A DNA stretch of 49,586 bases from Methylobacter sp. (GTDB lineage Bacteria; Pseudomonadota; Gammaproteobacteria; Methylococcales; Methylomonadaceae), in NCBI RefSeq assembly GCF_023227905.1, contig NZ_JALOCF010000034.1, positions 1 to 49,586 on the forward strand, in the 5' to 3' direction. The notes under the pieces were generated by a model. It searched no databases, had not been told where the DNA came from, and saw only the letters and a program-made list of their open reading frames with translations. The stretch's first letter is position 1. Each line of letters opens with the position of its first letter. Both the position numbers and the translations under genes were made by a program. Of the stretch, positions 8,640 through 16,783 are shown in pieces.

Positions 8640-9647
8640 TCAGCCCCCCGTCATATTCATATAGCGCAATATAACCGGCTGCTCATGGATGTTAAATTCG
8701 TGCTTTTCCGGCTTGATCAGCATCGCATCGACAATGACCTGTTTCAGCACCGCCATATCGCCTGGATTAGCCCGGATGACTTGCTTTAAATCGACCGAAT
8801 GCTCATTGCCCAGACATAACAGCAAGCGCCCTTCGACCGTTAAGCGCACCCGGTTGCAAGTGCTGCAAAAATTCTCGCTGTGCGGGGAAATAAAGCCGAC
8901 GCGGGTTGAACTGCCCGCCACAGTAAAATAATTCGACGGCCCGCCGGTTTTTTCAGGCGTGGCAATCAAGGTAAAATTCTTCGCCAAATCGTCCTTGATC
9001 AGATCACTGGAATAATAAGCGTCCGCCCGGTCATGCTGGCTGACGACGCCCAGCGGCATTTCCTCGATAAAGCTGATATCGAGGCCGTTATCGACCGCAA
9101 ACCGAACCAGGTCGTTCACTTCCTGATGGTTTCTATCCCTAAGAATGACCGCATTGATTTTTATCCGCTCAAACCCTGACGCCTTGGCGGCCTGAATGCC
9201 CCTAAGCACCTGCGCCAAATCGCCGGTCCGGGTTATCGCCTTAAACTTGTCGGCATCCAGCGTATCCAGGCTGATATTGACGCGTTTGACGCCCGCCTCT
9301 TTTAATGATGCCGCCATACCCTCAAGCTGGGAGCCGTTGGTCGTAATCACCAGCTCATTCAGGCTTTCAATGCGCCCGATGTTTTGCAGCAGTTCTAACG
9401 CGCCTTTCCTGACCAAAGGCTCGCCGCCGGTTATTCGGATCTTCTTCACGCCCAACTCAGCGAACGCTTGCGCCAGCGTATAAATCTCTTCCAGCGTCAA
9501 AACCTGCGCGCGCGGCAGGAACGTCATGTCCTCAGCCATGCAATACAGGCAACGGAAATCGCAACGGTCGGTAATAGAGATTCTCAGGTAATCAACGGTT
9601 CTGCCGAAGCGGTCGATTAATTGAGCAGAGGGGGACGGATGAGTCAT
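8640..9647 (-). CDS. moaA: GTP 3',8-cyclase MoaA (molybdenum cofactor)
   Basis: A 335-residue radical SAM enzyme that carries out the first step of molybdopterin synthesis, rearranging GTP with MoaC as partner. The radical SAM cluster is C29-C33-C36 (TDRCDFRCLYC); the GGEP motif is in RITGGEPLVRKG. The C-terminal GTP-binding cluster cysteines are in FCSTCNRVRL and LLLCLGNE, and the protein ends with the required Gly-Gly (NMTGG). No other moa gene is in the window. The ATG at 9647 lies 14 bp from a repeat that is copied beyond the toxin-antitoxin module. Confidence 0.96.
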   Translation of the reverse strand: MTHPSPSAQLIDRFGRTVDYLRISITDRCDFRCLYCMAEDMTFLPRAQVLTLEEIYTLAQAFAELGVKKIRITGGEPLVRKGALELLQNIGRIESLNELVITTNGSQLEGMAASLKEAGVKRVNISLDTLDADKFKAITRTGDLAQVLRGIQAAKASGFERIKINAVILRDRNHQEVNDLVRFAVDNGLDISFIEEMPLGVVSQHDRADAYYSSDLIKDDLAKNFTLIATPEKTGGPSNYFTVAGSSTRVGFISPHSENFCSTCNRVRLTVEGRLLLCLGNEHSVDLKQVIRANPGDMAVLKQVIVDAMLIKPEKHEFNIHEQPVILRYMNMTGG

Positions 9648-9660
9648 TGGCGTGGCGGTA

Positions 9661-9707
9661 AAAAATCCAGAACGCCAATATTAACATAGTATTGGGCTTT
9701 TAAGAGA
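9661..9707. repeat. Direct repeat copy A flanking the toxin-antitoxin module
   Basis: About 47 bp in the moaA upstream region, including CCAATATTAACATAG and CTTTTAAGAGA, is repeated with few differences at 10351-10398. The two copies bracket the relE-type toxin-antitoxin pair. Confidence 0.85.
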
Positions 9708-9760
9708 GCGGCTATGTTCCTGATCGCCGTATTTGGAAACGGTTGACCCATTATGATGGA

Positions 9761-10030
9761 TTATTTATAAATGTCTTTCCGGTGTCCAATTTCCAACAGC
9801 AAGATGATTAACTCGCTGTCTTTTACCTGACAAACCAACCGATAATCTCCAATTCGATAACGCCATAATCCGGTATATCGCTTTCCTTGCAGCGCCTTGC
9901 CGTGCGAACGGGGATTGTCAGTTTCAATAAGTCGATCTATAAACCGTCCAATTCGCTGCTTTGTACCGGTATCGAGTGATTTTAACGATTTAGCCGCACT
10001 GCCCTTTAACTTGACCTGCCATTTACTCAT
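9761..10030 (-). CDS. Type II toxin, RelE/ParE superfamily
   Basis: An 89-residue basic protein from the ATG at 10030 (MSKWQVKLKGSAAKSLKSLD). It has the RelE/ParE pattern: KSLKSLD then IGRFIDRLIE, GKALQGKRYTGLWRYRIGDYRLVCQV and the C-terminal LLLEIGHRKDIYK. RelE-type members cleave mRNA on the ribosome; the GLWRYRIGDYRL and GHRKDIY signatures fit the RelE branch better than ParE. Its start overlaps the antitoxin stop by 8 bases, the usual coupled antitoxin-toxin order. The longer frame to 10060 would lie inside the antitoxin gene and is unlikely. Confidence 0.9.
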   Translation of the reverse strand: MSKWQVKLKGSAAKSLKSLDTGTKQRIGRFIDRLIETDNPRSHGKALQGKRYTGLWRYRIGDYRLVCQVKDSELIILLLEIGHRKDIYK

Positions 10031-10241
10031 AAAGGCTTTTTTTAGCCTCGCTCCAGTCAATCAGCTCATCGTCATTGTTACCAAGTTCATCCAGCGCTTC
10101 TTCTGCAAGCAGCGCATCATTGTAATCGGCTAAATATTCGCGCAAGGCATCATTAACGGCTTGGTCTATAGAGATATGCGCTTGTTTAGCCAGCTGGCTA
10201 AATTGTCTGTCGAGCTGTTCGTCAAGAATTACTGCTGTCAT
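10023..10241 (-). CDS. Type II antitoxin, ribbon-helix-helix (RelB-like)
   Basis: A 72-residue acidic protein. The N-terminal half (MTAVILDEQLDRQFSQLAKQ, then HISIDQAVNDALREYLADYN) fits a ribbon-helix-helix DNA-binding domain; the C-terminal half (ALDELGNNDDELIDWSEAKK) is the acidic toxin-binding segment. It precedes and overlaps the toxin gene. Such antitoxins neutralise the toxin and repress their own promoter. Repeat copy B lies about 110 bp upstream. Confidence 0.88.
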   Translation of the reverse strand: MTAVILDEQLDRQFSQLAKQAHISIDQAVNDALREYLADYNDALLAEEALDELGNNDDELIDWSEAKKSLYE

Positions 10242-10693
10242 TATTTAATCCCCTTGATGTCGTTCTTACGACTGGTTTCACTGTTCCTACGCAAGGAAGC
10301 ACTCGGTTAATAAAATGATGCGCAACCGAATGAGCCATTAAGGCTACGATAAAAATTCCAGACACCAATATTAACATAGCATTAGCCTTTTAAGAGAAGT
10401 CATGCAGGGTGCACTGCGCGCTACAGTGCTGTTGATTTTTGAGCGGATAGGGGGGCGCGCTCAAGCCACGGAGGCTAAATTACGTCCTGGCTGTCGCCGT
10501 AACTAAAACGTTACAAAATAAGCTACAATTCCTACCTGCGTAAATGTCGTATTTACCTGTTCATCATGTCCTGTTGGCTGTAGTGATGTTCAATTAAAAC
10601 AATTAAGTAGGTGAGATTATGATGAATATACGACAACACGATTTTTTATACGACAATTGATGTTGTATATATTACGTTGGGCATTGCGAGGTC
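10242..10693. other. Accessory intergenic region upstream of the antitoxin
   Basis: About 450 bp. It holds repeat copy B (10351-10398), a GCACTG/CAGTGC hairpin (10411-10429) followed by a T-run that would act on the plus strand, and two TACGACAA motifs (10629-10636, 10649-10656) with a partial mirror near 10661-10670. I see no ORF. Confidence 0.5.
10351..10398. repeat. Direct repeat copy B flanking the toxin-antitoxin module
   Basis: Matches copy A at 9661-9707 over the whole length (shared CCAATATTAACATAG and CTTTTAAGAGA). Copy A lies in the moaA promoter region, so copy B may carry a duplicate promoter pointing at the antitoxin gene. Confidence 0.85.
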
Positions 10694-11029
10694 ATGCATA
10701 TGAATATTAAATTTTCTTTGGTAATCGCCACACTTGCTCTCCTCGGCTTTTGCGGCACATCTTCCGCCAGTGTCGAAAGTGAACTCAAGCACATGACCGG
10801 TTATACCATCATTTACGCAGGGGTCGTACAAGAAAAGATAGAGCGAAACTACTCGGAGAAGTTACTCAAACTGGACAACGGCTGGGTATTCAAGCTTGAC
10901 TATCTAATGCTTATGCCGCTGAACTTTACCGACGTTATTGTCTTCGGAAAGCGCTACCCAGAAGCCCTCACAAAACAGTATCCAAATCTACCAGAGCAGA
11001 TGCTCTATCAATTCAAACTGCTTCATTGA
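10694..11029 (+). CDS. Small secreted protein of unknown function
   Basis: A 111-residue product (109 if the second ATG at 10700 is used; a GAGG lies 5 or 11 bases upstream respectively). The N-terminus NIKFSLVIATLALLGFCGTS with an alanine-rich end (SSAS) is a signal peptide. The mature part of about 85 residues has no motif that I recognise; it contains MTGYTIIYAGVVQEKIE and VIVFGKRYPE. Its stop is immediately adjacent to the stop of the transposase remnant on the other strand, so it may have travelled with accessory DNA. Confidence 0.55.
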   Translation: MHMNIKFSLVIATLALLGFCGTSSASVESELKHMTGYTIIYAGVVQEKIERNYSEKLLKLDNGWVFKLDYLMLMPLNFTDVIVFGKRYPEALTKQYPNLPEQMLYQFKLLH

Positions 11030-11303
11030 TCAAGACGTTTGCGATGCGTCATTGGTAAAGTAGCCATGTAGATGCCGTCTCGCCGCCCCTTGTGTAAGTG
11101 AAAAATTTGGGTCAAATGGCTTACCCGACTGGATAGCAAAGGCGAGATGCACCAACTTACGCATTGAGGCGCAAACGATGGCCATGCGTTTTTTCCGTTG
11201 GCCTCCAAGCGCAATCGGAACGCTCGGATGATCGGATTGTGTTGGCCTGCGACTATGGCAGACATATACAGCCTGGTAAGGGGGCGCATTGCGCCCCTTT
11301 CCA
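11030..11303 (-). pseudogene. IS110-type transposase, C-terminal remnant with frameshift
   Basis: On the minus strand one frame gives TRLYMSAIVAGQHNPIIRAF followed by RLRLEANGK. It then breaks at an A-run near 11197; after a one-base shift the next frame gives KRMAIVCASMRKLVHLAFAI and SGKPFDPNF, running to TGA at 11030-11032. This is the C-terminal domain pattern of IS110/IS1111-like transposases. The N-terminal catalytic part is missing, so the element is dead. No inserted-element ends are visible. Confidence 0.75.
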
Positions 11304-11330
11304 ATATGCGGATATTCTGAATTTGTAAAT

Positions 11331-11347
11331 GGTGCGCGGTGCGCACC
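11331..11347. repeat. Palindromic GGTGCGC repeat
   Basis: GGTGCGC-GGT-GCGCACC is a perfect 7-bp stem. Another GC-rich palindrome, GGGGCGCATTGCGCCCC, lies at about 11281-11297. Short dispersed palindromes of this kind are common at element boundaries. Confidence 0.5.
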
Positions 11348-11371
11348 CTACTACCCAACGAGAGGATACGA

Positions 11372-12268
11372 ATGCATTTTATAGATGAAGCAACGATAGC
11401 CAGCGTTTTACGCATGCAGGACCTGATTCCGGCGATGCGCCAGACCATGATTGATTTCTCGCGTGGCCGGATTGATCAACCGCCCCGCCGCATGTCGGCC
11501 GTTCAGCCGCACGGCGGTTTTTTCGGAAGCATGCCGGCGGCAAGCGCGCAGGCTGTGGGCGCCAAGCTGGTCACATTCTACCCGGACAACGACAAAAAGA
11601 ATCTCCCTACGGTGATGGCGACGATCGTGCTGTTCAAGCCCGAAACCGGCGAGCCGCTGGCAACGCTGGATGGCCGCTTAATTACCGAAATGCGAACCGC
11701 AGCCGTCACTGCGGCCTATATCGATGCCGTTGCCGCGCCGGATGTGAAGACTCTTGCGGTCTTGGGTGCCGGCGCGCAAGGCAGGCGACATATTGAGGCC
11801 TTATCCTGCGTCCGCAAGTTCGAGGAAATCCGCATCTGGAACCGCACGCCGCAACGGGCCGAACAGCTTGCCGCGGACGTAGGCGGCAAGGCGATGTCAT
11901 GCGAGGAAGCGGTGCGCGGCGCGGATGTGGTTGTGGTGGCGACCTCCTCCACCGAGCCGGTGCTTAAAGGCCAATGGCTGCGCCAGGGCGCGAAAGTAGC
12001 AACCGTCGGTTGGGCGGGCGCGGACAGCGCAGAGGTTGATGCGGAGACGATGTCGCATGTCGTTATTGTCGACTCTCGCGAAGGAACACTGGCGGAATCC
12101 GGCAATGTACGACAATTCAACGCCCAGATTTATGCCGAACTCGGCGAAGTCCTCGACGGCACACGGCCAGTGAATCCGAACGCTACCGTGATCTTCGACT
12201 CGATCGGCATGGCCTGCGAGGACGTAGCCGCAGCGATGCTGGTCTATAACAAATTAGGCGGAGTTTAA
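11372..12268 (+). CDS. Ornithine cyclodeaminase / mu-crystallin family protein
   Basis: A 298-residue cytosolic NAD(P)-dependent enzyme. The Rossmann motif is TLAVLGAGAQGRRHIEAL (about residues 126-143), preceded by the substrate-site region VGAKLVTFYPDN with its conserved lysine and by LDGRLITEMRTAAVTA. The C-terminal DSIGMACEDVAAA is also typical. Family members include ornithine cyclodeaminase, alanine dehydrogenase and ketimine reductases; the exact substrate cannot be read from sequence. Start 11372 is supported by AGAGGATACGA just upstream. It stands alone between a transposase remnant and the convergent GH5 gene. Confidence 0.85.
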   Translation: MHFIDEATIASVLRMQDLIPAMRQTMIDFSRGRIDQPPRRMSAVQPHGGFFGSMPAASAQAVGAKLVTFYPDNDKKNLPTVMATIVLFKPETGEPLATLDGRLITEMRTAAVTAAYIDAVAAPDVKTLAVLGAGAQGRRHIEALSCVRKFEEIRIWNRTPQRAEQLAADVGGKAMSCEEAVRGADVVVVATSSTEPVLKGQWLRQGAKVATVGWAGADSAEVDAETMSHVVIVDSREGTLAESGNVRQFNAQIYAELGEVLDGTRPVNPNATVIFDSIGMACEDVAAAMLVYNKLGGV

Positions 12269-12383
12269 ATCCACTTAACATTACATGGAGCCAATGCACT
12301 ACCAAAGCGCATCAATTGCGAGCAATACGTCTCCTTCGTCAGCTCACCCTATGCGCTCGACGCGGCATACGGGATGAACATTA

Positions 12384-13745
12384 TCAGTTCGTTATTGTCA
12401 TGCTTTCAGGATTCTCGGCGAGCGAGTCGGAAACATAAGAAATATTTTGCTCCGCCTGTTTTTCTAATTTAGCGGCAAAAGCTTGAGTAGGTCGCTTCAG
12501 ATTTCGGCCTAAAGTTGCTTTTTGCATGGCGTTAATGACGGTAGGGTTGGGTGAAAAATATTTTGACGTGTTCCACTGACTCCATTTGTGTTTGATAGTG
12601 TTTAAATCATCCGTAGCAATATCGGCAACATTGCTGTTTTGCCTTGCTGTGTTGTACATACCCCAATTATTGCGGCCCAACACTTTATAAGACCACGTTG
12701 TCCAGTGGCTGCCGGTTTCTGTAAATTGCTGAAGTCCGTAATTCCAGGATTCGGCATTTTCGAATAGCGTAAATTCCCCTATAAAATGCGGTACGTTATA
12801 TTTTGAACCCCATTTTTGGGCGTCCTGTACCCACCCGTCCACAGAATTTTTCATCACCGCGAAGTCTTCATTGTTTTGCCATTGGTAATAGTGCAAAGAA
12901 TAGACGACGTTCTCCCAATGCTTCTCTTGGGGATTCGGAAGCGTGTCCCACCACCAGATAGCCTCCATAATGATGATATGGTCGGGATCAATCGTCCGGA
13001 TAGCGTGATACAGACGGTCGTAAAGATTAACCACCTCAGTCCCCATCCCTCCGGGAAAGGTCTCGGAGGGTTCATTCAGCAGGTCATAACCGGCCACGGC
13101 GGCATTATCTTTAAAACGCGTGGCAAGGGTTTCCCAAAGCTCTACCAGTTGATTCTGATAAAGCGGGGTGGAATAAAGCAGAGTGCCGTTTTGCCGGCCT
13201 GAATGGTGAGCTCCGTTTTGCGAACCTGGCGCGCCATGCAGATCAAGGATGGTGTAAATCCCATATTCCAGCGCTTTGTTTACGGTCCATTCAATCCGGG
13301 ATAAATCAATGGCGCCGGTATCGTCCAGCCTCCAGTTACCCTCATCATCCATATGGTTAAGCGCATATATCGGCAAACGGATACAGTTGAGACCGGCTTC
13401 GGCGATGTTCTTGAAATCGATTTCCGTGATCCAGGAATCCCAGTAAGCGTTGTATAGATCCCAGACCGCATCTTTGCCAAAACGATCGGTAAGAATATTT
13501 CGCGCATCCCACTCGTTTGATGCCCCGGCTAATGGCGACATCCAGGGTTCGTGAACCCTCCAGCCGCCCAGGTTGGTACCGTAAAGATGAACATCTTCAC
13601 CTACGCCATAATTGTCCCTGATATCCATTCCATCCACTTTAAGAAAATCTGAAGCGGAACAATATAAAGGCGAAGATATCGTCAGTATCCAGAATGCGAT
13701 GGGTATTTTAGGTAAAATTGAGAGAAAAGCAGATTTCAGTTTCAT
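12384..13745 (-). CDS. Secreted glycoside hydrolase family 5 (cellulase-like fold)
   Basis: A 453-residue protein. The N-terminus (about 1-31, hydrophobic with LYCSAS) is a signal peptide. The TIM-barrel shows GH5 landmarks: YGTNLGGWRVHEPWMS, LNCIRLPIYAL, YGIYTILDLHGAPGSQNG, the acid/base glutamate E225 in YDLLNEPS, SLHYYQWQ and the nucleophile E324 in PHFIGEFTLFE. The GxNLGGW start and DLHGAPGSQNG resemble the exo-beta-1,3-glucanase-like GH5 branch, so the substrate is probably a beta-glucan; that is inference. About 50 residues after the barrel are Lys/Gln-rich and unassigned. The start at 13745 gives the signal peptide; the open frame upstream is not signal-like. Confidence 0.88.
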   Translation of the reverse strand: MKLKSAFLSILPKIPIAFWILTISSPLYCSASDFLKVDGMDIRDNYGVGEDVHLYGTNLGGWRVHEPWMSPLAGASNEWDARNILTDRFGKDAVWDLYNAYWDSWITEIDFKNIAEAGLNCIRLPIYALNHMDDEGNWRLDDTGAIDLSRIEWTVNKALEYGIYTILDLHGAPGSQNGAHHSGRQNGTLLYSTPLYQNQLVELWETLATRFKDNAAVAGYDLLNEPSETFPGGMGTEVVNLYDRLYHAIRTIDPDHIIIMEAIWWWDTLPNPQEKHWENVVYSLHYYQWQNNEDFAVMKNSVDGWVQDAQKWGSKYNVPHFIGEFTLFENAESWNYGLQQFTETGSHWTTWSYKVLGRNNWGMYNTARQNSNVADIATDDLNTIKHKWSQWNTSKYFSPNPTVINAMQKATLGRNLKRPTQAFAAKLEKQAEQNISYVSDSLAENPESMTITN

Positions 13746-14208
13746 AAATATCAATAGAGTGTAGTAGATTCGGAATTTGAGTTTTAGTCTCAAGCAAGCT
13801 TTCGTTTTTCCTCGAACCATCGGCAAAGAGACAGTGAAAGCATCCAAGTCCAAATTGGTTTTAAGCCGTTCTCAGTAGAGTTTATTTAAAAACACGGGAT
13901 TTGTCTTATACGACAACAAAATTTTTTCTCGTTCCCACGCGGGCGGATTACATCCCTGTACTCTGGATTTTCCCGTTCCCACGGAACGCGCTCATTGTTA
14001 TACCCATCTCGACTTCGCTGGCAGGGCGTGCCGTGCGTTGTCTCACAGACACTTGTATAACGATGGGCGCGCTGCGCCGCAAATCGCAGCCAATCCATAA
14101 AAACAAGAAGCAACATATCCCCGCTTCACTGGATTTTGATGGATATACTCCAGCTTTTGCCGAAGCAAGTAGCCCGGATGAAGCGCAGCGGAATCCGGGC
14201 TACGGCCC
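13746..14208. other. Repeat-rich intergenic region between GH5 and the MutT fusion
   Basis: About 460 bp. It contains a TTGTC-TTATAC-GACAA palindrome (13901-13916), TCTCGTTCCCACG and CCCGTTCCCACGGAACGCGC repeats related to the element at 17954-18121, and the palindrome at 14169-14203. No gene is visible. Confidence 0.6.
14169..14203. repeat. Palindromic GTAGCCCGGAT repeat, possible terminator
   Basis: GTAGCCCGGAT (14169-14179) and ATCCGGGCTAC (14193-14203) form a perfect 11-bp stem around a GAAGCGCAGCGGA loop. It lies six bases after the MutT fusion stop. The same wording, with CCTGGAT arms, recurs at 29946-29971. This is a widespread proteobacterial intergenic repeat type. Confidence 0.75.
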
Positions 14209-15132
14209 TTAATCCAAAAACGCCCTGATCGCCGCTATCCCCTGCCCTCCGCATTGCCGCGCGGTAATCAGGCTGGATGTTGTCATGCCGCCCAGCGCAT
14301 AGACAGGCAGGTTGACCTCGGCGACCAGTTCGGCAAATTGCTCCCAGCCCAGCGTTGCCGCGTCCGGATGGGTTTGGGTCGCCAGCACTGGAGCCAGCAC
14401 GACAAAATCCACGCCGATGTTTTGCGCATGTCGCAGTTGCTCAAGGTTATGGCATGACGCGGCGAGCCATTTGATGTTTTCGGGGCGCGTGGTCAAAGCC
14501 ATCAAGTCACGGCTGGTCAGGTGGATGCCATCTACTTCGACTGAATAGCCAACGGCGGAATTTATTAGCAGCACGGCTTGTTGCTGTTTGCATAGCGGGC
14601 AAGCCTGCTCGATAAATTTTGCGACGGCAGAGGGCGACAGGTTTTTTAGTCTGGCCTGAATCAGCTTGATGTCCCGATTTAATATTTTTTGCAGGTTAGG
14701 CAATAACAAGTCTTCGTCCGCATCATCCAGAATCGCATAGTATGGCGGCAACTTAGCTGCGGTGATGATCGGCTGGTTGGCGGCGGGGAACTTATGTTGA
14801 TCGAGTTCAGTAGGCGCCACCCATTTAAACGGCTGGCCTTCCAGGCTTTTGGCCTCGCCAGAAAATTGTTCGACCAAAAACACGTTCAGCTGCACGAACC
14901 GGTCGGGATAGCGGTGGCGGATGGTGATCAGCGGGCTTGCCGCGGTGACGTCGATATTCAGCTCTTCTTTCAGTTCACGGGCCAGCGCCGATTCCGCCGT
15001 CTCCGACGCTTCAACCTTGCCGCCGGGGAATTCCCATAAGCCGCCTTGATGCAGTTCGGCATGGCGCAGGGAAATCAGGATTTCTCCTTCCGGGTTTTTG
15101 ACTACGCCTACGGCAACTTGGAGTGGGTTCAT
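14209..15132 (-). CDS. MutT (8-oxo-dGTP diphosphatase) fused to a ThiE-like domain
   Basis: A 307-residue fusion. Residues 1-130 are a Nudix hydrolase with the box GGKVEASETAESALARELKE (from about residue 37, continuing to EEL), preceded by LWEFPGGK as in MutT, which removes oxidised dGTP from the nucleotide pool. Residues about 140-307 resemble thiamine phosphate synthase (VDGIHLTSRDL, DFVVLAPVLATQTH, VYALGGMTTSSL). This fusion is known in many gammaproteobacteria; the second domain's activity there is unproven, and here the diphosphate-binding residues look incomplete. The ATG at 15132 begins the Nudix fold directly. Confidence 0.92.
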   Translation of the reverse strand: MNPLQVAVGVVKNPEGEILISLRHAELHQGGLWEFPGGKVEASETAESALARELKEELNIDVTAASPLITIRHRYPDRFVQLNVFLVEQFSGEAKSLEGQPFKWVAPTELDQHKFPAANQPIITAAKLPPYYAILDDADEDLLLPNLQKILNRDIKLIQARLKNLSPSAVAKFIEQACPLCKQQQAVLLINSAVGYSVEVDGIHLTSRDLMALTTRPENIKWLAASCHNLEQLRHAQNIGVDFVVLAPVLATQTHPDAATLGWEQFAELVAEVNLPVYALGGMTTSSLITARQCGGQGIAAIRAFLD

Positions 15133-15398
15133 TTTTTAATGGACGCTGGAACGTCTAAGCTCCGATTGCCGGAAACGCCCACCCTGGCTGACGCCGGGTG
15201 GTCTTATTCCGGCCTACATCCAAGTCAACGCCCATGCCCAAATGACGGTCTTGAACAGACTTGTGCATAACGACGAGCATGGGAGCATGGGAACGATAAA
15301 ATTTAAAGATTTCAAAGCAAGCTTTGAAATCCGGTATCTGTGCATTTTTGGAGTACAAAGCTTGCTTTGTGCCTTTCGCCTTTAGTCTTGCGCCTTTT
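15133..15398. repeat. Cluster of short palindromes between argJ and the MutT fusion
   Basis: Three elements: a CCGGAAACGCCCACCC ... GGCCTAC stretch (15169-15222); a perfect 11-bp inverted repeat GATTTCAAAGC/GCTTTGAAATC (15308-15331); and ACAAAGC-TT-GCTTTGT (15355-15370) running into CCTTTCGCCTTTAGTC (15371 on) and a T-run near 15393. The last parts lie just downstream of argJ (minus strand). No gene is visible. Confidence 0.65.
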
Positions 15399-16613
15399 TT
15401 AAGTCCTGTATTCAGCGTTGATTTTCACATAATCATACGAAAAGTCGCAGGTTAACACTTCCTGCACAGCACTGCCGCGGCCCAGTTTGACGGTCACGGT
15501 GATCTCTTCCCAGTCCATCACCCGCTGCCCGGCTTCCTCGGTGTAATCGTCGGCCCGGCCGCCGTTTCTGACGATGCAGACATCATCCAGATACAATTCA
15601 ACATCTTCCAGCACCATGTTTTCGACGCCGGCGCGGCCGACCGCGGCCAGTATTCGGCCCCAGTTTGGGTCACTGGCGAAAAAGGCGGTTTTCACCAGCG
15701 GCGAATGGGCAATGGTTTTGCCGACGCGCACCGCTTCTTCATCGGTCAAAGCCTGCTCGACGACGATGCGCATCAACTTGGTCGCGCCCTCGCCGTCGCG
15801 GACGATGGCTTCCGCCAGTTGTTTGCAAACGGTCATCACAGCATCGGCAAAAATCGGGTAATGCTCGCTGTCGCGGGTGATTTCCGGCGCCTGTGAACAA
15901 CCGCTCGCCATCAACACGCAGGCGTCATTGGTCGAGGTGTCGCCATCGACGGTGATGCGATTGAATGATTGCTCGACAGCCACAGCCAAGCATTCCTGCA
16001 ACAGCGTCTGGTCGATTTTGGCGTCGGTGGCCATGAAACCCAGCATCGTCGCCATGTTTGGCTGGATCATGCCCGCGCCTTTAGAAATGCCGTTGATGGT
16101 GATGGCTTGGCCGTCGATTTCGATGACCTTGGATACGCCTTTGGGGAAAGTATCGGTGGTCATGATCGCCCGGGCCGCTTTGTCCCAGTTGTTGGCATCC
16201 AGGTTGAATACCGCTTCCCGCAACGATGCCTTGATTTTGTTAACCGGTAGCGGCTGGCCGATGACGCCGGTCGAAAAAGGCAGCACTTGTTGAGCTTCGC
16301 CACCGACCACTTCGGCCAAGTCCGCGCAGGTCCCCAAAGCGTCCTTCATGCCCTGTTCTCCGGTGCCGGCGTTAGCATTGCCGGAATTGATCAACAGCCA
16401 GCGCGGCGTATGGGCCAGGTTTGCTTTGGCCACATGCACGGGCGCGGCGCAAAAAGCGTTCTGGGTAAAAACCGCCGCACAAGTTGCATGCTCGGCCATT
16501 TGTATCACCAAGATATCGTCCCTGACGGTTTGCTTGATACCTGCGTTCGCGGTGCCGAGCGTGATACCCGGTATCGGATGCATAGTTGGAAAACTGCACT
16601 GCCCTACTGCCAT
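15399..16613 (-). CDS. argJ: Bifunctional ornithine acetyltransferase / N-acetylglutamate synthase
   Basis: A 404-residue enzyme of the cyclic arginine pathway, moving acetyl from N-acetylornithine to glutamate. It is made as a precursor that cleaves itself at the conserved site ahead of threonine in MIQPNMATMLGFMATDA, giving alpha and beta chains. Other family stretches: LLINSGNANAGTGEQG, LPFSTGVIGQPLP, TVDGDTSTNDACVLMASG and DPNWGRILAAVGRAG. The start at 16613 has GAGG about ten bases upstream and yields MAVGQCSFPTMHPIPGITLG; the frame is open further upstream but without family similarity. Confidence 0.95.
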   Translation of the reverse strand: MAVGQCSFPTMHPIPGITLGTANAGIKQTVRDDILVIQMAEHATCAAVFTQNAFCAAPVHVAKANLAHTPRWLLINSGNANAGTGEQGMKDALGTCADLAEVVGGEAQQVLPFSTGVIGQPLPVNKIKASLREAVFNLDANNWDKAARAIMTTDTFPKGVSKVIEIDGQAITINGISKGAGMIQPNMATMLGFMATDAKIDQTLLQECLAVAVEQSFNRITVDGDTSTNDACVLMASGCSQAPEITRDSEHYPIFADAVMTVCKQLAEAIVRDGEGATKLMRIVVEQALTDEEAVRVGKTIAHSPLVKTAFFASDPNWGRILAAVGRAGVENMVLEDVELYLDDVCIVRNGGRADDYTEEAGQRVMDWEEITVTVKLGRGSAVQEVLTCDFSYDYVKINAEYRT

Positions 16614-16638
16614 TTGTAAGCCTCGTTTGATTAGATTT

Positions 16639-16758
16639 ACCACGAAGGCTCGAAGTTTTATTTCTTCGTGTCCTCGGCAACTGCTCCTGCGTCGCCTAAA
16701 GCGCCTATTTTCGGTGCTCTACCTCCTGCATCCATGCAGTCGTTCGTGCCTTCGTGGT
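16639..16758. repeat. CACGAAG inverted-repeat element (copy 1)
   Basis: ACCACGAAGGC (16639-16649) and GCCTTCGTGGT (16748-16758) are perfect 11-bp arms with further CTTCGTG words inside. It sits between the CDF gene and argJ. A second copy with longer CACGAAG runs is at 19508-19588. Confidence 0.7.
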
Positions 16759-16783
16759 GAGTTTTTAATTTGTAAAATACATG

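Noticed and set aside
11706..12120. Open frames opposite the ornithine cyclodeaminase-like gene
   Set aside because: Antisense frames in a GC-richer gene; no start signals and no family features.
12280..12383. Frame reading NCEQYVSFVSSPYALDAAYG after the cyclodeaminase-like gene
   Set aside because: It looks protein-like and might be a gene tail, but it is only about 35 residues long, has no start and I could not assign it.
10629..13916. TACGACAA motifs at 10629, 10649 and 13909 as an operator set
   Set aside because: Only three copies, two of them next to each other, with no shared placement relative to genes; too few for a regulatory claim.
16372..16680. Minus-strand frame overlapping the argJ start
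   Set aside because: Out of frame with argJ, begins inside the CACGAAG repeat and has no family-like sequence.
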